A stretch of 6,385 nt of DNA, from positions 1 through 6,385 of the forward strand of contig CAPHZB010000073.1 of NCBI GenBank assembly GCA_948629335.1, written 5' to 3'. Source of the stretch: an uncultured Bacilli bacterium. GTDB taxonomy: Bacteria; Bacillota_I; Bacilli_A; RF39; UBA660. Under the pieces are notes generated by a model. That model was not told the DNA's origin and ran no database searches. It worked only from the letters and a program-made list of their open reading frames with translations. A program made the position numbers and the translations under genes. Position 1 is the first letter of the stretch, and every line of letters starts with the position of its first letter. Shown here piece by piece: positions 1 through 5,861 of the stretch.

Positions 1-139
1 TAAAAAATAATCCAAACATCCAATGATGAGTTCTAAAACTTTTTATAGTTGGACTGGGTTTATTAAATATATATACCACAATTCTTGTAATTAAGATAGT
101 TATAAAAGTTAATAAAAAATATTTATCATATAAATTCAT
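1..139 (-). CDS. Partial membrane protein of unknown function, 5' end only
   Basis: Read on the minus strand from an ATG at 139-137, the frame stays open for 46 codons to the window edge, so the gene is cut and only its N terminus is visible. A GGTGG ribosome-binding site lies at 149-145, five bases before the ATG. The peptide starts MNLYDKYFLLTFITILITR, a short polar start followed by a hydrophobic segment at about residues 7-25 that fits a membrane helix. A lysine- and proline-containing link with the motif FRTHHWMFG at about residues 35-43 comes next, and a second hydrophobic stretch is just starting. Paired histidines before a Trp-x-x-Gly turn recall small membrane proteins of unknown role, but I do not recognise the family. 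It is transcribed divergently from the sporulation gene at 315. That this is a real gene is fairly likely; its function is unknown. Confidence 0.62.
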   Translation of the reverse strand, partial: MNLYDKYFLLTFITILITRIVVYIFNKPSPTIKSFRTHHWMFGLFF

Positions 140-173
140 ATTAACCACCAAGATAATTATAACATTACTTCTT

Positions 174-202
174 ATTATAAAGTAGTAAATTAGTAGTAAA
201 AA
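174..202 (-). promoter_or_regulatory. Candidate promoter for the divergent membrane-protein gene
   Basis: On the minus strand a perfect TATAAT lies at 179-174, with a weak TTTTTA -35 match at 202-197 and a 17-base spacer. A second TATAAT at 161-156 has an upstream TGT (164-162) like an extended -10. Transcription from that second site would begin at about 149, leaving almost no leader before the GGTGG site. Either could serve; AT-rich DNA gives such matches easily. Confidence 0.3.
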
Positions 203-263
203 CATTTAAAAGTTTCAAAAAGTTACTTATAAAATAAGGATTATATTAAATAATTGATATTTT

Positions 264-294
264 TTGTATAAAAACAAATAGACATTTATATAAT
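264..294 (+). promoter_or_regulatory. Candidate promoter for spoIIID
   Basis: TATATAAT at 287-294 lies about 20 bases before the spoIIID start. TTGTATAA at 264-271 sits upstream with a spacer of about 15 bases. In B. subtilis spoIIID is transcribed by the mother-cell factor sigma-E, whose -10 resembles CATACAAT and whose -35 contains ATA. The pair seen here fits that loosely (6 of 8 at -10), but a sigma-A reading of the same TATAAT is also possible. Which factor uses it cannot be decided from sequence alone. Confidence 0.3.
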
Positions 295-314
295 GAACTA
301 AGGGGGAAATACGT

Positions 315-557
315 TTGAATTATATAAATGTAAGAGTGCTCGAAGAAGCGCAAGTTATTATGGAAACTGGGTATACTATTAGAGAAATCGCAAAGATGTT
401 TCATGTGTCAAAAAGTACTGTACATAAAGATTTACATGAACGTCTTAAGAAAATAGATAAAATAAAATATGAAAAAGTAGATGATATTTTAAAGTTTCAC
501 ACCGATATTAGACATATACGTGGAGGCGAATCTACAAGACGAAAATATCAAAAGTAA
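315..557 (+). CDS. spoIIID: Sporulation transcriptional regulator SpoIIID
   Basis: This 80-residue DNA-binding protein matches SpoIIID, the small regulator that acts in the mother cell after sigma-E and switches many genes on or off before sigma-K takes over. A helix-turn-helix spans about residues 20-44, with the nearly invariant core VSKSTVHKDLHERL. The C-terminal basic segment IRHIRGGESTRRKY (about 65-78) matches the second DNA-contacting helix of the family. B. subtilis SpoIIID is 93 residues, so this copy is slightly short at the C-terminal tail only. The start is TTG at 315-317, chosen because AGGGGGAA (301-308) is well placed and the N terminus then aligns with known SpoIIID proteins. 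mbl begins ten bases after the stop, as in Bacillus, suggesting cotranscription. Identification is secure and implies an endospore-forming ancestry, though not that the strain sporulates. Confidence 0.95.
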   Translation: MNYINVRVLEEAQVIMETGYTIREIAKMFHVSKSTVHKDLHERLKKIDKIKYEKVDDILKFHTDIRHIRGGESTRRKYQK

Positions 558-563
558 TGGAGG
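558..563 (+). promoter_or_regulatory. Ribosome-binding site that fixes the mbl start
   Basis: TGGAGG lies directly after the spoIIID stop codon and four bases before the ATG at 568. The open frame extends upstream to an ATG at 520 inside spoIIID, but that would add 16 residues absent from the Mbl family and has no such site in front of it. Confidence 0.8.
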
Positions 564-567
564 AAAT

Positions 568-1557
568 ATGTTTGCAAAAGATATAGGAATTGATTTAGGA
601 ACTGCCAATGTATTAATTTATATTAAGGGACAAGGAATTGTATTAAATGAGCCAAGTGTTGTTGCTATTGATATGGAAAGTAGAAAACCTGTAGCCGTTG
701 GAATGCAGGCTAGGGAGATGCTTGGAAGAACGCCTGGAAAAGTGGATGCAATCCGTCCAATGAAAGACGGTGTAATTGCTGATTTTGAGACTACAGAAAT
801 CATGTTAAACCATTTTATACGGGAGGTGAATGGGAAGGGAATTTTATCAAAACCTCGCATTCTTATCTGTTGTCCTTCAAATATTACACAGGTCGAAAAA
901 AATGCAATCAAAGAAGCGGCTGAGAGAACAGGAGCCAGAAGGGTTTATTTAGAAGAAGAACCAAAAGTAGCTGCTGTAGGCGCAGGACTTGATATCTCTT
1001 TACCAAGTGGAAGTATGGTGATTGATATTGGGGGAGGGACAACGGATATTGCCGTTTTATCAATGGGAGATATTGTCACTTCCTCTTCGATAAAAATTGC
1101 TGGAAATGTTTTTGATGCAGATATTGAAAAATACATTAAAGAAAAGTATAAATTACTCATTGGAGATAGAACCGCTGAAGAAATTAAGTTACAAATAGGA
1201 ACTGTATATAGTGGTTCTAAAAAAGAAAAAATGTCAGTAAGAGGAAGAGATTTAGTGACGGGGCTTCCTCATACCATTACCATATGTTCTGATGAAATTG
1301 AGGAAGCATTAAGAGAGAGTGCATACATTATTGTACATACCGCAAAGGCGGTTTTAGAAAGTACACCACCTGAGTTATCAGCAGATATTATTGATAAAGG
1401 TGTTGTGTTAACTGGAGGAGGAGCTTTAATTCATGGTATCGATAAATTATTACAACAGGAATTAAAAGTTCCAGTCATTGTTGCGAATTCTCCTCTTACT
1501 TGCGTAGCAGAGGGAACTGGTATTTTATTAAATAACTTAAAATTGTTAGAACACTAG
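568..1557 (+). CDS. mbl: Rod-shape determining actin homologue Mbl (MreB family)
   Basis: The product is a 329-residue bacterial actin. It polymerises with ATP into short membrane-bound filaments under the inner membrane and directs the wall elongation machinery that keeps rods straight. The actin-fold nucleotide motifs are all present: phosphate-1 GIDLGTANV (7-15), phosphate-2 VIDIGGGTTD (151-160) and the adenosine motif VLTGGGALI (280-288). The stretches PSVVAID, LICCPSNIT, YLEEEPKVAA and RTPPELSADII-like segment (STPPELSADII, 265-275) follow Mbl more closely than MreB or MreBH, as does the start MFAKDIGIDLGTANVLI. The length fits B. subtilis Mbl (333). It follows spoIIID with a ten-base gap containing the ribosome-binding site, as in Bacillus. 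Transcription probably ends at the hairpin after the gene. I saw no convincing separate promoter inside spoIIID, although vegetative expression would need one. Confidence is high for MreB family, slightly lower for the Mbl subtype. Confidence 0.95.
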   Translation: MFAKDIGIDLGTANVLIYIKGQGIVLNEPSVVAIDMESRKPVAVGMQAREMLGRTPGKVDAIRPMKDGVIADFETTEIMLNHFIREVNGKGILSKPRILICCPSNITQVEKNAIKEAAERTGARRVYLEEEPKVAAVGAGLDISLPSGSMVIDIGGGTTDIAVLSMGDIVTSSSIKIAGNVFDADIEKYIKEKYKLLIGDRTAEEIKLQIGTVYSGSKKEKMSVRGRDLVTGLPHTITICSDEIEEALRESAYIIVHTAKAVLESTPPELSADIIDKGVVLTGGGALIHGIDKLLQQELKVPVIVANSPLTCVAEGTGILLNNLKLLEH

Positions 1558-1586
1558 GAAGTACTTGAAATAAAAGTACAAGATCA

Positions 1587-1619
1587 AGAAAGAAGAAACT
1601 CTCTTCTTTTTGTTTTTTT
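1587..1619 (+). terminator. Rho-independent terminator after mbl
   Basis: AAAGAAGA (1589-1596) and TCTTCTTT (1602-1609) form a perfect eight-pair stem with a five-base loop, extended by a G-T and an A-T pair to 1587/1611. A run of T follows (1613-1619). A smaller repeat, GTACTT (1561-1566) with AAGTAC (1574-1579), lies just before it. Confidence 0.8.
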
Positions 1620-1631
1620 CCTAAAAATGGA

Positions 1632-1652
1632 CAAAAATTTGACAAATTTTTG
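1632..1652. promoter_or_regulatory. Perfect 21-bp palindrome overlapping a TTGACA box; possible operator
   Basis: CAAAAATTTG (1632-1641) and CAAATTTTTG (1643-1652) are exact reverse complements around a single central A. The consensus -35 hexamer TTGACA (1639-1644) lies inside. A one-base centre is poor for an RNA hairpin but usual for a dimeric repressor site. A TAGATT -10 match at 1661-1666 is 16 bases downstream. No regulator can be named from the sequence. Confidence 0.45.
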
Positions 1653-1693
1653 CAAACTCATAGATTTTATGATGGTGATTTGATAAAATGGGT

Positions 1694-1699
1694 TATAAT
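1694..1699 (+). promoter_or_regulatory. Candidate -10 element before the metallophosphoesterase gene
   Basis: A perfect TATAAT lies 18 bases before the start codon at 1718. No good -35 sits 16-18 bases upstream (GATGGT at 17), and the leader would be only about 12 bases. It may compete with, or be an alternative to, the TTGACA at 1639. An inverted repeat, ATTTTAT (1664-1670) and ATAAAAT (1683-1689), lies just upstream. Confidence 0.35.
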
Positions 1700-1717
1700 A
1701 GAAAGTAGCGTGATGAT

Positions 1718-2419
1718 ATGTTTAGAATTGCTATTTTTTCCGATGTTCACGGAAATAAGGAAGCATTAGAAGCAATTCTCACTAGCATTGAAAAAAGTGA
1801 ATTCGACGAAGTCATTTGTTTAGGAGACGTTATTGGGCTAGGACCTAATCCTAGAGAGTGCCTTGATTTAATTCGTGATAATCACATCAAGTTAGTATTA
1901 GGTAATCACGAGCGATACTATTTAAACGGGACACATAATGAAAAACAGATGAGTATCGAAGAAAAGGGACACCATGCTTGGGTTGCTTCACAACTTGATT
2001 TATCGCACAGAGAATACTTACAAAAATTAGATATATGTCTTGAGATTATATTAAATGACCAAAAAATTGCATTTATGCATTACCCATTTGATAAAGTAGA
2101 AAATGATTTTTATGTTCCTAAAAAATTAACAGAAGATCATGTAAAGAGAGTCTTCAGAAACTATGCAGATGACTTTACCTTTATAGGACATTTTCATCAA
2201 GATGATTTTTATAAAAGTGAGAACGATCGCGTATATGTAAACTTAAATAGTGTTGGGTGTACGAAAGATAGTATTACAACTTATACCATTTTTGAATTTG
2301 ATGGGGAAGATTTTAGTATATACCGAAAAAAATGTATTTATGATCGAAGAAAATTTGAAGAGAAATTAAATCGTATTTCTTATCCATGTAAGGATGAAAT
2401 AAGAAGAATCTTTTTTTAA
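1718..2419 (+). CDS. Calcineurin-like metallophosphoesterase (YfcE/MJ0936-like)
   Basis: This 233-residue soluble protein is a two-metal phosphoesterase. The full metal-binding set is visible in order: D-V-H at residues 9-11 (SDVHGN), GDVIGLGP with D37, GNHE at 62-65, H121 in FMHYP, and GHFH at 157-160. These residues hold two divalent metals that activate water to cleave phosphate mono- or diesters. The small single-domain build and the LGD-x3-GxGPxPxE segment (35-47) fit the class of B. subtilis YsnB-type and archaeal MJ0936-type phosphodiesterases, whose natural substrates are mostly unknown. No signal peptide is present, so it should act in the cytoplasm. The ribosome-binding site before the ATG is weak (GTGAT at 1710-1714). 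pgi starts 21 bases after the stop without an intervening terminator, so the two are probably cotranscribed. The substrate cannot be told from the sequence. Confidence 0.88.
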   Translation: MFRIAIFSDVHGNKEALEAILTSIEKSEFDEVICLGDVIGLGPNPRECLDLIRDNHIKLVLGNHERYYLNGTHNEKQMSIEEKGHHAWVASQLDLSHREYLQKLDICLEIILNDQKIAFMHYPFDKVENDFYVPKKLTEDHVKRVFRNYADDFTFIGHFHQDDFYKSENDRVYVNLNSVGCTKDSITTYTIFEFDGEDFSIYRKKCIYDRRKFEEKLNRISYPCKDEIRRIFF

Positions 2420-2440
2420 AAATAAGAAAGGAAGCAAACA

Positions 2441-3652
2441 ATGATAAAATTTGATTTTGAAACCTATCTAGAAGGAGAAGTGAACACAGAAACTTTTATT
2501 GCATATAGTAATAGTGTAGATAGAGCTCGTAATGATTTTTTAAGAGAAAATAATATGAATGATTGGTATCAATTTGATATGCTCTTGTCTGAAGAGGAAT
2601 TAATAGATATAGAACAAACAGCTACCTATGTTCGAAGCAAAGCAGAACTATTTATTGTCATTGGAGTAGGTGGATCCTATTTAGGAGCAAAAGGCATTAT
2701 TGATGCATTAACGCCCTATTTTAAAAAAGATTATCCCCAAATTATTTATGCAGGCAACTCACTATCAGGGGAATATTTAGAGTCTTTAATTGACTATATG
2801 CAAGATAAAGAAGTTGTTTTAAATGTCATTTCAAAATCAGGGAATACATTAGAAACATCGGTTACCTTTGATGCGTTATATAAATCGTTAAAGGCAAGAT
2901 ATAATGAAGAAGAAATTAAAGAAAGAATTATTGTAACGACTGATAAGGAAAGTGGATATCTTTTAGAAATGGCGAAAAGAATAGGCTGTAAAAGATTTAT
3001 TTTTCCAACGAATGTAGGAGGGCGCTTTTCGACATTAACTGTTGTAGGACTTTTCCCTATTTGTGTAGCAGGAATTGATATTCGAAGTATATTAGATGGG
3101 GCCAGAAGTGCGAAACAAAATCGAAGAGATTACTATAAATATTTGGCGGTTCGGGAACATATGTATAGTAAAGGAAAATACGTAGAAGTTTTCAATGTGT
3201 ATGAACCAAAATTAGAAGCATTTACGGAATGGATACAGCAGATTTTTGCAGAAACACAAGGAAAATTCAAAAAGGGAATCCTACCTATTCCAATGGTAAA
3301 TACAGGGAAATTGCACTCTTTAGGACAATATTTACAAGAGGGAACACCAATTGTTTTTGAAACAAGTATTGACGTTGAGAAAAATAGTGATTATTATGTA
3401 GAAAAATATAGTCGCTATATGGATACAATGAATAGCATTGCATTAAAAAGTGTTGCCTCTGCACACCATGCAGAAGGAAGATATACAGGAATAATCACAA
3501 TTGATGAAATCAATCCATATAATATGGGATATTTATATGCATTCTTTTCTATTGTAAGTACACTTGGGGCTTATATGGCGGGAAATAATTATGCGAACCA
3601 ACCGGGTGTTAATAAATATAAAGAGATTATGAGGTCACAATTAAATATCTAG
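2441..3652 (+). CDS. pgi: Glucose-6-phosphate isomerase
   Basis: The enzyme interconverts glucose-6-phosphate and fructose-6-phosphate in glycolysis and gluconeogenesis, and so feeds fructose-6-phosphate to amino-sugar wall synthesis. Two sugar-isomerase domains are recognisable. The first carries GVGGSYLGAKG (75-85) and the phosphate-binding SKSGNTLET (131-139). Further on come VGGRFSTLT (192-200), the catalytic glutamate in FAETQGK (E271), LHSLGQYLQEG with H292, and the C-terminal lysine in QPGVNKYK (K394). All expected catalytic residues are therefore present. At 403 residues it is about 45 shorter than typical Bacillus enzymes (about 450): the N terminus is brief, the stretch after the LHSLGQ region is compact, and the protein ends soon after K394. 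This looks like a compact lineage form, not a broken gene. An AGGA site (2430-2433) precedes the ATG. It probably shares a transcript with the upstream phosphoesterase. Confidence 0.96.
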   Translation: MIKFDFETYLEGEVNTETFIAYSNSVDRARNDFLRENNMNDWYQFDMLLSEEELIDIEQTATYVRSKAELFIVIGVGGSYLGAKGIIDALTPYFKKDYPQIIYAGNSLSGEYLESLIDYMQDKEVVLNVISKSGNTLETSVTFDALYKSLKARYNEEEIKERIIVTTDKESGYLLEMAKRIGCKRFIFPTNVGGRFSTLTVVGLFPICVAGIDIRSILDGARSAKQNRRDYYKYLAVREHMYSKGKYVEVFNVYEPKLEAFTEWIQQIFAETQGKFKKGILPIPMVNTGKLHSLGQYLQEGTPIVFETSIDVEKNSDYYVEKYSRYMDTMNSIALKSVASAHHAEGRYTGIITIDEINPYNMGYLYAFFSIVSTLGAYMAGNNYANQPGVNKYKEIMRSQLNI

Positions 3653-3670
3653 CAGTAGATATTTTTTATT
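3643..3670 (+). terminator. Terminator overlapping the pgi stop codon
   Basis: AAATATCTA (3643-3651) pairs perfectly with TAGATATTT (3656-3664) around a GCAG loop, and TTTATT follows. The 5' arm contains the last two codons and the first two bases of the TAG stop. It has few G-C pairs, so strength is uncertain. Confidence 0.65.
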
Positions 3671-3691
3671 CGACGAAATGTGACCTATCTC

Positions 3692-3720
3692 TTGATGATG
3701 TGCTTAAAATTTGGTATACT
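3692..3720 (+). promoter_or_regulatory. Sigma-A promoter for the two envelope genes
   Basis: TTGATG (3692-3697) and TATACT (3715-3720) are separated by exactly 17 bases. TG at 3712-3713, one base before the -10, makes an extended -10 element. Transcription should start near 3727, giving a leader of about 20 bases before the ATG at 3748. It follows the pgi terminator directly, so the next two genes form a separate unit. Confidence 0.7.
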
Positions 3721-3747
3721 TATTACTAACATGGGGATGTGAGTTGT

Positions 3748-4269
3748 ATGAAAAAGAAAAATGTAATTTTAATTATTTTTGTAATCATACTTATTTCTAT
3801 TGGAATCGTTTTTGGAGTTTTAAAATTGTTTGATGCAATGAAAACTGAAAATGAAAAGGTTAAGAAAAATATGGAAGAAATTCATTTGTTATATGATGAG
3901 TTAAATGAAAGTGCTTCTTCATTTAATGCAAAAAAGGAAGAATATGATTCTATAATGGGGACACTTTATTATACAAATGTACAACAAAAGAATAGTACGA
4001 TTATAAAGATATTAAACGACTATGATACGATTATTGGTAAAATTATTGAAACAGGGAATGCCTTAAAAGACAAATGTTCTTTATCTTATAGTGATAGTGA
4101 TATAATACAAAAATGCAATTCTTATAAGATTAGTTATGAGAGTGCCATACAGGTATTTAAGATAGATGTAAATCGATACAATACTTTAGTCCAGAATTAT
4201 AATGTATGGATAAAAGAAAATGCACAGTATAAGAAAATAGAGGAATTCTCATCAAAGTATGTAAGATAA
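3748..4269 (+). CDS. Small membrane-anchored helical protein, unknown function
   Basis: I do not recognise this 173-residue protein. It begins MKKKN, then a hydrophobic helix at about residues 6-25, so a signal anchor with the bulk outside is likely. The rest is rich in K, E, N, S, Y and I. Residues about 29-70 are predicted to be long and helical, perhaps coiled coil. Two cysteines (C110, C123) lie in the outer part. Near the C terminus RYNTLVQNYNVWI (143-155) faintly recalls the YN-x-x-V-x-x-YN helix of LemA proteins, which share the one-helix anchor, but the LemA core motif around 'RRxDLIPNLV' is absent. The ATG at 3748 was preferred to an in-frame GTG at 3739 because GTGAG (3739-3743) is then a proper ribosome-binding site, as before the next gene. 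The glycosidase gene starts 12 bases after the stop, so the products may work together at the surface. Confidence 0.8.
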   Translation: MKKKNVILIIFVIILISIGIVFGVLKLFDAMKTENEKVKKNMEEIHLLYDELNESASSFNAKKEEYDSIMGTLYYTNVQQKNSTIIKILNDYDTIIGKIIETGNALKDKCSLSYSDSDIIQKCNSYKISYESAIQVFKIDVNRYNTLVQNYNVWIKENAQYKKIEEFSSKYVR

Positions 4270-4277
4270 GGGGTGAG
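4268..4277 (+). promoter_or_regulatory. Ribosome-binding site that fixes the start of the glycosidase gene
   Basis: AAGGGGTGAG lies four bases before the ATG at 4282 and overlaps the TAA stop of the preceding gene. The in-frame GTG at 4273 is part of this site and so is unlikely to be the start. Confidence 0.7.
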
Positions 4278-4281
4278 TTTT

Positions 4282-5802
4282 ATGAATGAAAGAAATCCAT
4301 TTGAACCTTATATAAAGGAAAAAAATGAGGATAAAATAGAAGATACAAATAGTTTTTTATTGAATGAGGAGATGTTTGTAGATGACAGCTTTTCTAATTT
4401 TACACAGATGCAAGGAAAGGAAGAGGTACGTGAACAAATAAATTCCTATGTAGAAATGCCTACAATTAGACAAGAAGAGAATGAAGTGGACATTATTGAG
4501 GTACCAGAACAAAAGAAGGAAAAAAGAAGGGGTGCGAACTTCATTATAGTTTCTCTTTTATTCCTTCCCTCTGTTCTTGTGTTGATTTTAATTGGTATTC
4601 ATAGTAATACTTTAATTAGTAAGTCGCTTTTATATATTTTGTATGGAGTTCTTACAATTTTAATTCTTATGTTGATAGCAGGTTTAGTTTTACATGCAAA
4701 CAAAAAGAATCGAATTCCTGCAAAAGGAAAAGTATTTAAAGTTCTTTTTTCCATTTTTATGTTTTTCTATATTGTAGGGTGTGGCTCCTTTTCATTTATT
4801 ATGTATGGGCCAAATAAAAGATTTAGAAATTGGCTAATTCCAACAGCAATGACTACCATGACACATCGTTATTTTGCTACATGGTTCTATGATACAGAAA
4901 CCATTGAAAGTGTTCTAGATCAAAATACAATTATTGAAAGTGGAGAAGATACTGATTTAAACTTAATTAGTGTAGGAAACCTAGATTTTGATGCTACTAT
5001 GTATGCGAATGAATATGAAAAAGAGATTTTAACAAAAGATAAAGGAAATGATATATATAAGGTAATTGATATTGAAGGAAGTGGTTATAAAGGACACATG
5101 GTTGTTGTTTATGATCCATCAAGAGTAAAGGTAGCAACAACAAAGTATTTAAATGTAAAAGGACAATATGTAACAGACATGGCTGCAGATAATAAAGCCT
5201 TAGTTGCTATTAATGGGGGAGGATTTATTGATCCAAACTATAGTAGTAATGGGGGAACACCACAGGGAATTGTGATTCAAAATGGAAAGGTTGTTTCTGA
5301 TAGACCTTATTCAAAAGCAGGTGGACTTATTGGTCTAACAAAAGAAAATAAATTAATATTAGGAAAAATGACTTCGAAAGAAGCCTTAGCGAAGGGGGTT
5401 CGGGATGCAGTAACGTTTGGACCATTCTTAATTGTAAATGGGCAAAAGTCATTTATTAAAGGAAATGGTGGTTGGGGAACTGCTCCAAGAACAGCAATTG
5501 GACAAAGAAAAGATGGTATCATACTTTTATTAGTAATTGATGGTAGAAGATTGAAGTATCCAGGAGCAGATATGGTAGATTTAACAGAAATTATGGAAAG
5601 ATATGGTGCCTATAATGCAGCAAATTTAGATGGTGGAACATCAAGTGTTATGGTGTTCCCTGAGGCAAAGGCAAAACAATTCTTAACTACCAAAGAACTT
5701 CAGAGCCATTGTACAAATAGTTATTGCTATATTAATGATCCAATTGATGGAGGAGGTTCCCATGAAACAAGATGGGTAGCTTCATCCATTATTGTAAAAT
5801 AA
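4282..5802 (+). CDS. Membrane-anchored phosphodiester glycosidase family protein (NAGPA domain)
   Basis: A 506-residue protein in three parts. Residues 1-84 are acidic, cytoplasmic and low in complexity, ending in the basic KKEKRRG. Three membrane helices follow at about 85-107, 114-139 and 152-175; the basic loop KKNRIPAKGK between the second and third fits the positive-inside rule and puts the C terminus outside. The outer domain (about 225-506) has the family's landmarks: AINGGGFIDPN (309-319), TFGPFLIVNG (378-387), APRTAIGQRKDG (401-412), LLVIDGR (415-421) and NLDGGTSSVMVF (448-459). This family includes the mammalian lysosomal uncovering enzyme, which removes GlcNAc from a phosphodiester; bacterial members are linked to polysaccharide or teichoic-acid-type sugars, with few substrates proven. 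C477 and C482 lie near the outer C terminus and could form a disulfide. It is the second gene of a two-gene unit. Family assignment is firm; substrate is unknown. Confidence 0.9.
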   Translation: MNERNPFEPYIKEKNEDKIEDTNSFLLNEEMFVDDSFSNFTQMQGKEEVREQINSYVEMPTIRQEENEVDIIEVPEQKKEKRRGANFIIVSLLFLPSVLVLILIGIHSNTLISKSLLYILYGVLTILILMLIAGLVLHANKKNRIPAKGKVFKVLFSIFMFFYIVGCGSFSFIMYGPNKRFRNWLIPTAMTTMTHRYFATWFYDTETIESVLDQNTIIESGEDTDLNLISVGNLDFDATMYANEYEKEILTKDKGNDIYKVIDIEGSGYKGHMVVVYDPSRVKVATTKYLNVKGQYVTDMAADNKALVAINGGGFIDPNYSSNGGTPQGIVIQNGKVVSDRPYSKAGGLIGLTKENKLILGKMTSKEALAKGVRDAVTFGPFLIVNGQKSFIKGNGGWGTAPRTAIGQRKDGIILLLVIDGRRLKYPGADMVDLTEIMERYGAYNAANLDGGTSSVMVFPEAKAKQFLTTKELQSHCTNSYCYINDPIDGGGSHETRWVASSIIVK

Positions 5803-5838
5803 CATAAATTAGAAATTTAGAAGTCTTGTAATAGCCGT

Positions 5839-5861
5839 AAAACTGCCATGTGCAGTTTTTT
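5839..5861 (+). terminator. Rho-independent terminator after the glycosidase gene
   Basis: AAAACTGC (5839-5846) pairs perfectly with GCAGTTTT (5852-5859) around CATGT, with T continuing to 5861. The A run before the stem gives a shorter T run on the other strand, so weak two-way function is possible. Confidence 0.8.

Noticed and set aside
421..463. Possible internal promoter for mbl (TTTACA at 431-436)
   Set aside because: At 17 bases the -10 is only TAGATA, and the better TAAAAT is 21 bases away.
520..567. Upstream in-frame ATG that would extend Mbl by 16 residues
   Set aside because: It lies inside spoIIID, has no ribosome-binding site, and the extra residues do not fit the family; the TGGAGG site points to 568.
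618..911. Minus-strand open frame of 97 codons inside mbl
   Set aside because: It is a shadow of a securely identified gene, with no recognisable motif or start context.
945..1160. Minus-strand open frame of 71 codons inside mbl
   Set aside because: It is antisense to the conserved phosphate-2 region, and its composition simply mirrors the real gene.
1561..1579. Small hairpin GTACTT/AAGTAC as the mbl terminator
   Set aside because: It has only six pairs and no T run; the following hairpin with a T run is the better terminator.
3748..4269. Assignment of the small membrane protein to the LemA family
   Set aside because: Only the anchor topology and a YN-x-x-V-x-x-YN-like helix agree; the central family motif is missing.
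5307..5522. Minus-strand open frame of 71 codons inside the glycosidase gene
   Set aside because: It is antisense to the conserved catalytic-domain motifs and has no independent support.
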